Source: Ectocarpus siliculosus
Taxonomy: Eukaryota > Sar > Phaeophyceae > Ectocarpales > Ectocarpaceae
NCBI GenBank assembly: GCA_000310025.1
Contig: FN648151.1
Location: forward strand, 124,001-188,000
DNA length: 64,000 nt
Reading direction: 5' to 3'
Shown here: piece after piece, positions 42,901-56,064 of the stretch
Numbering within the stretch: position 1 is the first letter of the stretch
Layout of the letters: the number at the start of each line of letters is the position of its first letter
Program-made: the position numbers and the translations under genes
Notes under the pieces: model-generated
The model's database searches: none
What the model was told of the DNA's origin: nothing
Seen by the model: the letters and a program-made list of their open reading frames with translations, nothing else

Positions 42901-45900
42901 CCTTCGCCAGGGATTCCGTGTCGGCCGGGCCTTCGGGTGTCCCGTACATGTTCTTGCATTTTCCGGAGGGGGGTACCCTTAACCTGGAAACGCTCGCCAG
43001 CTCGCTGGAGTTCGCGCAGAGAGAGGTATGCATACGCATCGCATGAGATGTCTCTCCGCCGCTGCCGTCGTTGTGGAGACCAACTTCATAAAGGTACAAT
43101 CTCCCCAACGTCTGTCGAGGACGATCTCTTTTCCACATCGTGCTTCTTGTTTTTGTCATTTCTGCGCCGGTTGAGTGTGTGTACGTTCGAGTTTTTTTTG
43201 GGGGGGGGCACAGTTTGGGTAGCGCGGAGAGAGGTGGCATGTGCCTGCACTATGTTGAATCCTGCCGTTTCTTTTCGTGGTACTTTTGTAGTTGGAGCCT
43301 TTTTCTCACCACCCATAGGGTTATGTTTCGTTCCTTCTACATACGTCTTGGCGTTTTAGTCAACCATTGCTCTCTCTCTCTATGAACAACAGGAAATTCG
43401 TTCGAGAAGCGCATGAACTTTCTTACTAATTTCAGCAACGTCATTAATCGCGGCTCGTCTCTCGGTCACCAGCATTCATTCCCCGGTCCCCTACATGCTC
43501 ACACCCAACGCCAACGCCCGACCCCCCCGTGCACCGAACACCCCCCACACCCTACCCATGCCTTTTTTTTTGTTCTTTTTCACACCACACCCGACCACAG
43601 GATCGTCCGGAGCTGACGCACCTCCTGCTGCCCCACACGACGGCCCTCTCGGCCTGCCTCGACGGACTCCGGCAGGCCAAGCCCGTCGTGTACGACTTCA
43701 CACTCGCGGCAGACGCCTACATGGGGGAAATCCCTCCCGCCCGCCGCTCCCCGTCGACCGACTGGGACGTCCTCCGCGCCCTTGTCGCCGGCAGGGCTTG
43801 GGGAGGGGGGGACGGGGGGGAGAAGCCGCCGTGCGCGGGCCGCCCGAACCAGAGGAGCGATGCTTCTTCCGCTTCCGGGGAAGGGGACTCGTGTGGGGAG
43901 CCGTCGGGTCTCTGCCGCACGGGGGGGGGGGCGGCGGCGGCGGCGGCGGCGGTCCCTCTGGGGTTTGGTTCTGTTGGCAGCACGGGGGGTGCCGGCGGGG
44001 ACGTGATGGGGATCGGGGACCGATCGCAGGCGGGCGTCGGTCGAAGCGAAAGCGGGGACTGGGGAGACGGCGGGGGGACGGCGGAGGCGGCGGTGGGCGG
44101 GGGGGATAGGAAGGACGAGCGCACGTGGGGGAGAGGGTGCCAGGACATTCACGTCCGGATCAAGAGGTGAGGAGGTCGTGTTAGGGCTAAACTTCGAAGT
44201 ACTATGCTCATGCATGGCTTGGATCCATCGTGCAACAATCGTTTATGACGCACCGCCCCTATCGACAAGAACCTTTTTGGCGCCGATTTCCCTCGTTTCT
44301 GCCATGGTTTTGCTCAAGTACTGCAGGTGGATAGTCGCGGCTATCGCATCGCCCTGGTATTGTTTTTGTTGGCGTTGGGGAGATGGGGACCCTTCTCTTC
44401 ACTCCAGTAGTATTTCTTGAGAGGATAGTTGAGCTAGGTGAGCGACCTGCGTGGACGAGGTAGGGGTAGTTGATTGACCCTGAGGCGGCGACAACAATTT
44501 TGTCAAGAGGTGGAAGGATGGGAGTTAAGGTCTAGTCTTGATCGGCGTTACCTTTTGTCTAACAGAGGCACGGCAGCAGTGCTCTCTGCGAATCACGCGG
44601 TGGGACTGAAACGGCAACCGAAAAATGAGCGATCGCTCCCGCTCTACCTCCTCCTTGCTCACGGCACCACGATCACGATTGGTGGTCGTCAGCAGCCCTT
44701 GATTGATGTTGGCTGCACTACCGCCCTTCCTTTTCGACTCGCTCGCGTCTGAAAATCGTCACCTATTATAGTCAATCAATAGTATCCCCGCTCTGAATCG
44801 ATCCCCCGACCGTCTTTGGCAGGTACAGCTTGGAGGAGGTGGTGGGGGACACCCACTGGCTGGACGACCGCTGGGCGGAGAAAGAACGCCTCCTTGCCTA
44901 CTTCTCTCGTCACAGGGTATGGGTGTTTGTGTGTAGCGGTGTGTGGAAGGAACTAGCTGGTCTAAGGCCCAAGATGCTCGTCGATGTACGTTGAGGTGGG
45001 GGTAGAATAAAAAAATATATCCCCCCTCCTTCTTTTTTTTTTTTTCGGTTGTCTTGCGGTGGAATCTTCTTCTTTGCTGTGGGTGTCGCCCCCAGCCCCC
45101 ACCTTGTGTATCCTTTCAGGGCGATCGCCGACGCTTTGAGGTTTTTGCCCTCTATTGCAGTGGCATCCATGTTGTACATCAGTCAAGGGATTTTACCGGC
45201 CGTGTGGAGGGCACCCGGTCTTTGTCACCGACCATCCACTGCTGAACGCGCACAAGCAATAGCGTGGATGCCGCCCTGTTGAAAAAGTACCACGGCACCG
45301 GGATCGAAAAGTTTAGACTACTCGTTTGTCCTTTTTACGTCACCGGTGATCGGTTGCGGCTTGTCCTTTTTCAGTGACCGGTCATGTTTCCCCCCGGATC
45401 CATCCACAACACCCCATGCTAAAAGAAAAAAAAAAACATCCGTTGTCGGTCGTGCGTCCTCCCGACAAAAACAACCACGCCGAAGAGTTTTCCGTCAGAC
45501 GGGCGAGGGTTCCCGGCCCGCCGCACCCTGGACACGCGCGGGGGCGGACAGTTCGAAACCTCCGCGGCTGCGTTCGTCCGCCTGTCGTCGGTGGTGCTCT
45601 TCGTGCCGCTGCTGTCGCTCGTAGCCATCCCGCTGGCGGTGTCGATGGCGGTAGCGGCGCTGGGGTACCGGTTGGTCTGCGCCGGGGTGAGGGCGGGGGC
45701 GACGCGGATTCTTCCGAGGAGGTTCACCCGGGGGGTCTGGTGCTCGCGGGAGGACGGGGAGGACGGGGAGGAGGTAGGTAGAGGAGGGTTTGACACGGGC
45801 TTGAAGGGAGATGGCGCGAATGCTGTGGCAATGCAGAGAGAGATTGCCTCTCAAGTGCTTGGGGGGTGCATACTCGGTACAGAGAGAAGAGAGAGGGGAG

Positions 45901-46498
45901 CCCACGATAGGGGGGGGTCTCGGGGAAAGTGGGATATGGTTGAGTTTTTGCCTTTGTGCGTCATGCGATAGTGAGGAGTTGGAGATTGAGTAGTGGGGCA
46001 CACAGCGCCGAACAGGATCTCATCATCGTGCACACTAGAAGTACGTAGCAAAGTGTTCCCGGATGCTGCTGGCGTCGTATTGGGCGTATGGAATTAGGAG
46101 AGAGATCCTTCGTCTGAAAAGGAATGCGTGGTCAATGGCCAGATGACCAAACTCAAGCTGTGAACGCAAGGAAATGTCCCCCTTTTGTGTTGTGGAACAA
46201 AGAAAAATAGCACCCGAACAGGTCACGATAGTTTATTTCTTAGAAGCCACAGCAGGTAGTGGACGAAGCTTCCCTTTGAACAGGACAATGGGGGGCCAAT
46301 CGTCTGAACAGCCTACGCCCCCCCCCCCCCACCCCCCAGGATGAACTAGGGCAAGACTACAGCGGCCGCCAGTCTACGCTAACACCGTGGTGGGGCGGTC
46401 CTACGACCCCTCTCAATACGCCGGCGCCGGGAGGGGCGGCGGGACCGGGACCGGTTCCTCCGTACGTCACCAAGAACTCGGGCTCTTCGGCGAGATAG
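36995..46498 (+). CDS. Lysophospholipid acyltransferase-like (AGPAT/LCLAT family) protein, at least ten exons
   Basis: Supported exons are 36995-37247, 38218-38600, 39618-39728, 41342-41471, 41840-41929, 42867-43025, 43601-44166, 44823-44916, 45486-45773 and 46340-46498. Phases agree except between 39728 and 41342, where a further exon must be missing from this model. The N-terminal 210 residues are low complexity (Gly, Ser, Gln), then comes a membrane segment (MAAALAALAVCGLGALLMG). The acyltransferase core shows MFLHFPEGGTLN (motif III), HLLLPHTTALSACLDGLR and PVVYDFTLAADAYMGE, WLDDRWAEKERLLAYF, then two adjacent membrane helices and a Pro/Gly-rich tail. This order is that of ER acyltransferases that remodel phospholipids. 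The segment where the catalytic HX4D box should lie reads VIVSNTLPGDAFQGLDWW, without the His. A 110-residue Gly/Ala-rich insert sits inside exon 43601-44166. Confidence 0.8.
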
Positions 46499-49400
46499 CG
46501 GCCTTTTCGGGTCGATAGGAGCCACAGACCCGCATGTCTGTTTGGAGATGTACGAACAACCGAGAATACGGTTCTTTTGCTTCTTTTTTTTCGTGTCTTG
46601 TTTCGCGGTGGTGTGTACCTGGTGTACAATATGACACTTAGCTGCTGCTGAGCGCCGTGACTGAAATTGAGATTGTTACTCCTATTTTGGTTGGATTGTT
46701 GTCGGGATGGTCATGGTAGCGTGTAGATACAGGCTTTGGGATGTGGCGGATTGTAGATGTGTCAAAGTGTCGGTCGCTATTGCTGCTGTGTCCGGTGTTA
46801 CTTTTGCTGCTCTCAAGGCAAGGGCACTGCACTACCAGCGCCGTGGTGTTGCCTACGTGGCACAAGAAACCTCGAGGGAGGCTTTCCCGAACAAGAGTAG
46901 CCCGGATCGATCGTGGTGAGCGGTTGAATAGCACCACTGCCAGGTATAGCGCCGGTGAAATCGCGTGGTGCGGGTGGAATATTGATGTTGCTTGGTTCTT
47001 TGCATAGTCATGGTGTCGGGGGGGGCGTATAAACCCGGTGAACCTGGCGGGGACACACTAGCACTGCCGAGGGACCCAAGCTGTGCATGTATCGAACGGT
47101 AATAGGCTTCGTGCAAGGGCGGCGTGGGAGAGTGGGACTACAACTAAACACCATGTGGACGTAGACAGGTCGGAGGTTTTTAAGGTGGCATGTGGAATGT
47201 ATGTAGCAAGAGAGTTCTGTTGATTTCTATGGCGCTGCGGGAGAGCGTCTGAAAAGGAGAAAGCCAGACGGAGGTCGCTGGCGTTGTCTGGTCCCAAAGG
47301 GTCTTGTGGTATGACTCTGGGCTACACGGCTGAGAAACCGGATACCGGTTTGCCTATTGGCGGGGCTGGGCGGGTAACGTGAAGCGAGGGGGGCCCGGAT
47401 GAAGAGCCCAAACTTTCATTGCCTAGGAGGGTTTAAACCCAGCAATGATTGCATAATAGATGTCGAAAAACGTTGAATAAGACACGGTAGATTGTCGTGA
47501 GAGTGTGTATGTAGTGCCAGTACGAAGCGAGGTTGTTTATTCTGTTCTTGTCGCCACTGACAGCGTGGCAGTCCAATACAGTACCATGGGATATGTCAGA
47601 CAGGACGAAGCGAGGCGCAGCAGTTTTCTTTTCTTTTTTTCTGTGTTCACTTAGTGGTATGCAGAGGTTTCTCTCTTTCTTTGTAACGGATGCTCGACCG
47701 CGGCTCCCCTTAGGGCGAGGTACGCGAAGGAGATGCCGATTGCATCACACTTGTTGTTCGGCAACGAGCGAACTTGCAAAATAGGCGGGCGGGGGTCTAG
47801 TCTGACAAGTACACCGGGAAACCAAGCACGTTTTTTTTATTCGTTTTTCCCCCTGAAAAATGTTCAACACTGGTGTGCTGCCAAACGACGCGGCAACTTT
47901 TTCTCCAAGGCGTACAATAGTGACTATGTTTCTTTTTTTTTATTAGTAGGGGATTCAGATGGGTGCCATTTAGCTGACTTGACCTCGAATAGAAGCAGAG
48001 CACTGCCAGTTTTGCAAACAAGGTATGTAGATACCATCCTACGTGCTCTTGGCGTGTCGTTGTCACTTCGCCCTTCTTTCGATGCCGTACGCAAAAAGCG
48101 GGTGTGGCCTTTTCCAGTGCGAAAAAAGTGTTACGAGGTTTGTCCTCTCACTCTTTCTTGCCCCCGGATTCGGTTCATTTGAAAAATGAAATAAGAGCGC
48201 TACTGTTGTAGGTTTGCTCATGTCGGAGAGGGAGATCGATCTGCCTTTGCTTCGTCCTGGTATTTATTGCGAAGGCCAAGTACCAGTATTTTTACGTGAT
48301 GTTTTATATGTGTGCAAGTTTTGTTCAAGAAGGGTTCGAAGCTGGGGCTGGCGGCATCTGAATAGCACCTACATATCGTGCGGGTTGTATATTCTGCGTA
48401 CGGATTGACGGGCATCCATTTTTACATGATACGTATGATCACAGAATCGCAACTAGAGTTAATCGGTGTGTGTCGAAAACATGGCGTTTTTCAGGTGTGT
48501 TTGTTGTGTGTGCGCAGACCGTTTTCTTCTCGGTGCCCACGGTGTAGTGCGGAGAGGCATGCGCAGCGGCGCAAGCTGACGTCGTGGCAAGAAGAAGGAA
48601 ACGCGAAGAATGATGAAAGAGCGTGTATGCGTTTGTACGGACAGTACCTTATCGTCGCCGGTTGTTTTCTCGATTACGCTTGATCGAGGGAAGGAGGACG
48701 ATGACATCAGTCGTTCTGTCGTACAATAGGACTCAGTCACTGCTGCGCTCTTCTCGCGCCAAAGAAATCAAGACATGCATGCATGGATGGCATCGGGGAA
48801 GAAATTAAATTGTTGTCTGCGTGGTCCCGAATCATCGCTCTGCGGTAATACGAGAGGAGGAGAGGAAAGAAAGGCCGCAGCTGGTTACGAACATGCGAGC
48901 GACGATTGAGAAAAAAATGGGACGGGGAAGGAAAGCAGGTAAATAAAGCACCTGGCACGTTATCGAAGCTTCTTTTGTTCCTTCTTTTCGGATGGCTTCC
49001 CCGGTCGAACGGACAAGAAATGTGGTGGGTCTTACAAGCGAGGGCGGGGGGGGGGTGCGCAAGTTGTGCACTTGTTTTTTTTCGTTCTTACGGAATGGAA
49101 CCAGTTTTGCAAACGCTTATTTGAAGGAGTGTCAGTCTAGTCTAGAGGGGAACCGGAGGGAGGTACGGGTAACTCTAGGTATATATCGCGAGTTCTTCGT
49201 GAACTTTCCATCCATCCATCCTCCTCAGATGATACTTGCAGAGGTGGGCGTTGTTTTGCAATTTAGAAACAATTTTTTAAGTGAAGAACAAACTTCCTTT
49301 GTGAAGGGGCGGAGGGTGGCTGTGACAGGTTCGTTCGTGATCGATTTGATTCGGGCGTCAACTCGCTTCGCGAGAGACTCACTTGCAGATGAGCCATTTC

Positions 49401-51079
49401 TTCTTGCCTTGACTGCACGTACACGCGTGGGAATTACGGAGCTCTGTAGCATGCTGGAGGGGACGAGACGGTTCAGTGCTTACTGTCGACTATTTTGTAT
49501 GCTCCAAACGTCTAATATTTGTACGGCAATCATTGTTCGTTTCGGACGAAGATCACGAGAAAATAATGGCCGTTTCACGTGTAAATTACACGACGCCCCG
49601 CCACCAAAGAACTGGTAGGATATGAGCGCGAGGGTTCCAACCTCTCCAAACACACGCTCAAGAACTTGAACCCCGCTCGCTCAATCCTCTATGTACCGGC
49701 ATTTTGTAGCCCTTGGTGTTGCCTGGTGCTGCCACGGAGAAAAGGCAAGGATCGAGACTTGTGGTCGGGTGAATACTGGAAGAGGCTCGTTGTCAAGTGT
49801 CAAGTGATGCCGCGTTCTGTAAGGGGCTGTGGACATCTATCTGCCGAACACAACGCCGTATCGCACAAACACGTTTCATGTAAAACGGTTGCGCTCCCCC
49901 GGCCCTCGCCCGGCGGCGCCGCCACGAGCCGGCCACAATCATCCATCCATGTCGGAAGATGGGAAGCAAGAACAAATCAAGTGTATCGGGGTGGACGACT
50001 TGCCGCCAGCAGCGTGGTCTCTCCGCTTTTCACTCTCGAGTCCCACGACATTCATTCCCGTGAGCAAGCGGCTCAAGTAATTGGTGAAAACAGTGGTGGT
50101 TGAGGGCACTGCACACCCACACCCCGACTCCCTCAACCATGCCCTCTTGTAGTGGAGGGTGTCGATGTGAAATATCTAGTGCTATGCACGCAGTAAATAA
50201 ATGTCCGCTAAAGGGAGAAAATATTCAGTCTCTCGCGTTGACGAGAACCCCCCCCCCCGGACATTCACTCAGAACGGCGCGGTTCGCGGATATTTTGCGG
50301 TCTCAGAGACACACGTGCGTGCACCATTGCACGATGCTAGAGGTCAATTCCCCAATGACCCAATACACCCTCCGAAACCGTTGATTGGGCAGGCAGGGTA
50401 TAAAACCGGTGAGTCCACGGTTCACGTCATCTCCCTTCACAGGTGTCGCAGCAATTATCAGCGGCACTCAAACCACAAATCTATCAAAGACGGCCGTCGG
50501 CCGACAAACGAGGCGACCACATCGCGACGCACAAGGCATGCATGCACACATGCCAACACAGCAGACCAGAACAAGACGAGCGCGGGCAATTTTCATCCCT
50601 TTCATCTCGGCCTCAAAATTTCGAACCTCGCAACAAAAACAGCCCTCCCCCCACAAGCAATCGAGAGGATATCAATATTAAATCTTCCCTCTCGGGAATG
50701 GCACGGGAACACCAAAACCACACACATATTGCCACCAACCACTCCCTCCCTCTCCATAAGAACTGACCACTCTCATTCTTGGCTTAGTGGATGACGTACG
50801 ACACAAGGACTAGTTATACCGTTGCTGCTGCTCAAGTCCCCTCGTGGTCGGGGCTTGTGGTCGGGGTTGAATACCCCCCCCTCCCGGAGCGACGATGCGA
50901 AACGTTACCGTTACCCTCTCCACCGAACACACGCGGTCACCCTGATACAGTACATGTTTCCCCGTTCGCTCCAACGCACCCTGTCCGTCCGCGCGAGACG
51001 AAAACATCGCTACAGCCACAGGGAGCGGCGGGAACCAAACTCTCCTCCTAAACACACGCTTCAAAATTCAGTCAGCACG
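46499..51079. other. Intergenic between convergent genes
   Basis: This is the largest gene-poor block on the right side. A 208-codon plus-strand frame at 48992-49618 and an 83-codon frame at 49829-50080 (ending FIPVSKRLK) are the best candidates for isolated exons, but neither has splice partners or motifs. Otherwise nothing is recognisable. Confidence 0.45.
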
Positions 51080-54000
51080 TCACTCCCCGAAGGAAGTCTG
51101 GCCCACACCCTCCCAGTGGAACCCTCCGCCCCCGATGGAATCATCCACCATCTCGTCGTTGCCCCGGTAGTGGTTGAATGGCTGCTGCTGCCTCCGCCCT
51201 CGTCCCGCCGCACCGCCCCCGGCGCCGGCGCCGGCGCCGGCGCCGCCGGCCCTCCTTCCAGCCGCCGACCCGGATGATGACAGTCCCGCGGATCTGGATG
51301 ATAGTCCCGCCGCGACTCCAGTAGGTATCCAGCTCGAGGAAGGGACGCCGCCCGTACCGCCGAACGGCCGCACACTCGACGACCCTTTGCTACCTCTCGC
51401 GCCGCCCCTGACCGCTGCCCCCTTGCCGCCGCTTCTGCCCCTGCTGCCACGCCCGGCCGCGGCGCCCGCTGCCGTCGCCCTCGCCCTGGGAGCCTTCGAT
51501 TTCTTGGAGCCTCGCTTAGACCTGTTGGTCTTTCTGTCGCGGGCGGTCTTCCGGTCCGCGTAGCTCTTGGTGCCGGAGGCGCCGCCGGCCGGGGCGGCCG
51601 CCATCGCGGCGAAGTCGATGCAGCTGGTGCCGCGGTCGCGGTGCTCCCTCACGTTCGAGAAGAAGCGGAACTTGCGGGGCGGGGCGCGCTCCCCCCCGGC
51701 CGCCCCGGCTGTGCTTCCTTTTAGCCCCGGGAGACTGAAGTCGTCGTCATCGTCATCGTCTTCGTCTGAGATGTCCTCCACCATGGCCCCAGCCCCGGCC
51801 CGACCCTTGCCACCGCGGCGTGCCGTATCCCTGTCAGGGCCGCTATCGTCGTTGTCGACGGTCTCGGTGAGGTCTAGAACATGGCCCGGCGGGGGGGCGG
51901 GAACCCGCCGCCGACTACTTTTCGGGGACGGTGACAGGCTCTCCACGCTCTGGGGGCGGCCCCGCGGATTCGGTGACGTATCTTCCCCTCCTTCCGGCTG
52001 AGACCGCAAGAACCTTTCCTCGATCTGGGAGCTCACCATCTCGGACTGCTCGAAATCGTCGCCGTCTTCGTCCAGGTAGTCCTCGTCGGAATCATCGCCG
52101 TCGTCATTGTCATCTCCCATCCCCGCCGAGAAACCCCCTACGTCGTCGTCGTCCTCGACGTCGGAAAACAGAACGTCCAGGTCTCCGACGAAGCCTCCCA
52201 TGCCGCCGCCGGCACCCGCCGCCGCCGCCGCCGCCGCCTCTCCAACCTCGCCCCTAGCGGTGCCGGCGCGACCACCGTCGTGCTCCCCTCCCCCGCCGTC
52301 TTTACCCTTGCCACTGCCGACCGACCCGTTCCGAGCACGACCGTTACGCCTCACGTCCTCGATTTCGCCGGTCTCTTCTCTCCCGGCCGACGACGACGCC
52401 TCCTCCGAACCGCCGCGCCGCCGCTTGCCCGCGCCGCCAACAAAGCCGTCGCCGCCGCCGCCGCCGCCGCCGCGCTCTCTCGCACCCCGCTCGGGGCGGG
52501 AAGCGTCCCCATCGCCTCCCGGATCGTCAGCACCGCGACCGCTGCCTCTACCACTACCACTACCGCTGCCGCTACCACTACCGCTACCGCCGGCAGCCGA
52601 GCCACCTTCATCCTCATCACCGTCAGCGCCGCCGCCGCTCCACGCACAACCTGCCGAGCCGCCCCCGCGGCCCGCGGCCCGGCGAGTCGTCATCGCCCGC
52701 GGCGGAGACCTCGGCGTCTCGCAGGCTTCGCACACCTTCGCCCTGCCTCGGTTCTTGAGCGTGCACGTGCCGCACTCCCACTCCCCCCTGCTCCCGCTTC
52801 CGCGGGGGGAGGACAGCGGCGGCCCCGTCGAGGCCTGAGAGGTCTGAGACCCGGCGCCGCCGTCCCACGCGAGCCTGCCCAGCACTCGGCTCTGCCGGGG
52901 CGACTTCTTCTGCTGCTGCTGCCGCCCGCCGGTCTGCCTGTCAGCGGTGGCGGTGGCGGGGGCCGGCGACATTAACTCGTCGCCGCCTTCTGGAGGCCGC
53001 TTCCTTGTCTTCGGCGGCGGCGGAGGCGTGTCCACCAGGCCCATCGCCTCGGCACCCGGGCTGTCTTCCGCCGCGGCCGCCGCCGCCGCTGCTGCTGCAC
53101 TCTCGCCACCGCACCGCTGCCGCTGCGGTGTCCGCGCGGGAGGGGGTGTGGCCGCCGCCGCCGTACTGTTCCCGTTGACACCGGTGGCATCTGCCGGGGT
53201 GGGGGTGGGGGTGGGGGTGGGGGCGGCAGCGGCAGCGGCAGTAGACGCGGTAGCAGCAGCAGCAGCAGCAGCAGCGGAGGCGCCGGGAGGAGTAGAGGAA
53301 ACGGCCACTGAGCCGGGGTGCTTGACAGCTTCCTCGAACGCGGGGCCAAGATGCACGGCTCCTCGCCCGCCGTAGCCAGTATCGCCCCCGGCGGCGTCGT
53401 CGTCGTCTGAGCTATCGCTTTCCGAGCTCCCGATATCCATCATCATGCGGCACCGCGTTGGACCTACGGCGGCGGCGGCGGCGGCGGGTACTCCAGCCCT
53501 ACTAGAAACGTCAGCGTCGTCCTTCGATGGGCTACCACCTGCGGTGGTTGGTGCAGCTTGTATTGGGCTTTCGCCTCCCATGCTCTCCCGCTCTCCCTCC
53601 CCCTCTCCGAGGCTGGCACCGTCTTCCTCCATGTCATCATCGTCCTTCACCTCCTCTTCCGAACCGCCGCCGCTTGCCACTGCCGCCGCCGCCGCAGGCG
53701 CGCCGCCATCGTCTCCCGGGCCTTCTCCCGCTGCTGGGACGCTGCCACCAAGACCATTCTTACTGCTGCTGTGATCGTCGTCGATGTCAGTATCCCCACC
53801 TTGGCCAACGACGCCATCGTCGGTGCTTTCCGTATCGCTACCCAGCCCGGAACCACCGGGGGGCGGCTCAGCGCAGCCTACGTCAACCGAAGCGGCACCA
53901 GCAGAGGCGGAAGGAGGTGCATCAGCAGCCCTAGAACTAAACTCATTATTCGCACTAGAAGCACTATTAACATCAACCGGGCGTTCTTCCGACGAGCCGC

Positions 54001-56064
54001 TTCCGCTCAACCAACCCTTTGCCGCTGTCACCGCCGCCGTCGCCGCCGTCGCCGTCGGACGGGTGCGGACCTCGTTGTGGTCCGGTTCCCCACCCTGTCC
54101 CTCCGACCCCTTCACTTCTGTGGAACGCCCAGGTGTGCAATGCCGCCCGGAGGAGTCATTCAACCGCGGAGAAGATGACGCTACAGCCCCTGGGGTTGGT
54201 GGTGCTGGTTCCCTGTCGTGCTCGATGTGCGCACGCTTCCTGGGCGGTAAGCTAAGCCTCGAGCGTCTGCCATGAGCAAGCGAGAGAGAGAAGCAAGCGC
54301 AGATCAAATTGCGGCGGCGGCGGCGGCGGCGGCGGGGTCAACACGCACTTAGAGGGCCATTGCCGCGCAGTAGGCCAAGAGTGTGTGTGGTGTGGCAGTG
54401 CTGTCTTAACGCTCAGGGGCAATGCACGCCTACGGCATATGGGGGATCACCGCTCGAGCACCTCTTGTTTCGCCTTTCCGTGAGCCTTGATTCGTATTTC
54501 CTCTGCACGGCACCCCAACAGTGACTAGACATGGGTTAGAGTGCGGGATTCTAAACTGAGAAACTGTTCCCATGGCCAAGGTCTTACCGTTTGGTGTTTT
54601 TTGAGTCTGTAGTCCTTAAACCGCCTGGTTTACTGCACCTGAATAGTACCCCACAGCACGCCTGTACCTGAAATCTACCCCACAGTACGCGGCAGGCGGT
54701 AGCACAAAATGAACGCGCCACCCCTAACACAAAACCTCCCGCATTCCCTACGCCTGGCAAGGTTATTGTAGACGGAACCCCCAGCAACAAACGGACTAAT
54801 TGGGGCGTCTTGACCCCAAATACAGTAGTGCGGACCCCTCCGCCAGCTGAACAGACTCCTTCCAATAAAGGGATCTGACATTTCAAAGGCTAGTCGTCTT
54901 CATGCCTGTCGGAACTTCGAAAGCCACAAAGTGCACGTGTGCACGTTCAACAAAAACTTTGACCAAGCAAAATATTGAAGCGACAACGCACAAGAACTTA
55001 CCTCTTCTTCGGCTTCTGCTCCTGAACTCCGACCATTAGCGAGTCCGCCAACGTACGTCCACCGCCCTGTCCCGCCCCCGCCCCCCCGCCGCCGCCATCA
55101 AACGAGGGTTCCACCGCATTGTAGCTGCTGCTCGCCGCTTTGTCGCCGCCCCCGTCCCCCCGCACCGCGCCGCGACTCCCAGGAGACATGGCACCGCCGC
55201 CGCTGTCGTCTCTACACGTCGTCGGGGTAGGCGGCCACCTCCAAGCCGGCCGCCTTCTGCCGTCCCCGGTGATAACGGCACGATGCAGGACGAGAGGCCG
55301 GTCATCATCGTGCTCGTGATCTCGTCGGTCTTCAAAAACCGCGTACGCGCGATCCCGGAATATCTCGTCGCCCGGGTAGGACGGAAGGGGACGCTGCCGC
55401 TTCTTGCCCTGCTGGCGAGGTGCTGCACCCCCGCACGTCTCGCGGCCCGCGCTCTCTCGCTCCTTGTCTAGCTTACGCTGCCTCGCCCGCTCCTTCTGGC
55501 TGGTGGACCAGCCCCTCCCGAACAGGAGCGGCGTCTCACCGGAATCGTCCACGTCGTTGTCGTCGTCTGTAGCAGCCCGGTCGGACGTCCAATCCCCGTC
55601 CGCCGCTCGTCTACCGACACTACCTCTTGGTCCAAGTCTTGTTCTTCTTCGCTGTCTTCCACGACAAGGGCGCTCTCCGTTCGTTGTTGCTGTTGCCTCG
55701 CTCGGGACGAGGACCGGGTGTTCGCGCGTGGTCTCTTGGACGATTCCGCGGTCTCCGCCTCTTCTTCCTCTTGAACGGTTTCCGGTCGCTGCTTCTTCCC
55801 CTGGCGGCTATTCGCCTTGCTCCTACCCGTGCGAGCCCCCGCCGCCGCTGCTCTGCTGTCTTTGTTGTCGCCGTCGTCATAGTCCGCGAAGTTGCTAATT
55901 AGCGGAGGGCTTGCCGCCTTCGGAGGGCGAAGCCTGCTGCCGTTGCTCCTCCCGCCGGGCCGTCTGCCTTGATTGCACACCTGGCAAACCGCGGCACCAA
56001 GGTCTTCGTTGTGGAAGGTGCACTTGGGGCAATCCCAGCCGGTGCCCGCTGCCGCCGTCGCCAT
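51080..56064 (-). CDS. Large acidic low-complexity protein with two RanBP2-type zinc fingers
   Basis: The start at 56064 gives MATAAAGTGWDCPKCTFHN, with a RanBP2-type finger (W10, C12, C15, C27, C30). The second finger, WECGTCTLKNRGRAKVCEAC, lies at about 52722-52783. The 3' exon is 54266-51080 (1,062 codons with stop) and joins 55002 in phase (KPKK-R-RSRL). Between about 55640 and 55570 the reading frame changes by one base with no usable intron, so this is an assembly indel, an unrecognised intron or a real lesion. The rest is Gly/Ala/Ser/Asp-rich with long Asp/Glu runs. LVVEDSEEE and VLDLTETVDND look like SUMO-interacting motifs (inference). RanBP2 fingers bind ubiquitin or single-stranded RNA, and a nuclear role is likely. 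The family is not recognised. Extreme GC bias on both strands creates long mirror frames that are not genes. Confidence 0.7.

Noticed and set aside
43580-44215. 211-codon minus-strand frame
   Set aside because: It lies opposite a plus-strand exon with clear acyltransferase motifs and consistent splice phases.
48992-49618. 208-codon plus-strand frame as a gene
   Set aside because: There is no motif, codon bias is weak, and no splice partners were found. It is kept only as a candidate in the intergenic entry.
49829-50080. C-terminal exon of an unknown plus-strand gene
   Set aside because: The reading is plausible but there is no upstream exon, acceptor or family to support it.
52107-53774. 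Long plus-strand frames opposite the zinc-finger gene (for example 52107-52838, 52947-53375)
   Set aside because: They are mirror frames produced by extreme GC and trinucleotide bias. Their products are Pro/Ser/Ala strings with no domain, whereas the minus strand has zinc fingers and coherent splice sites.
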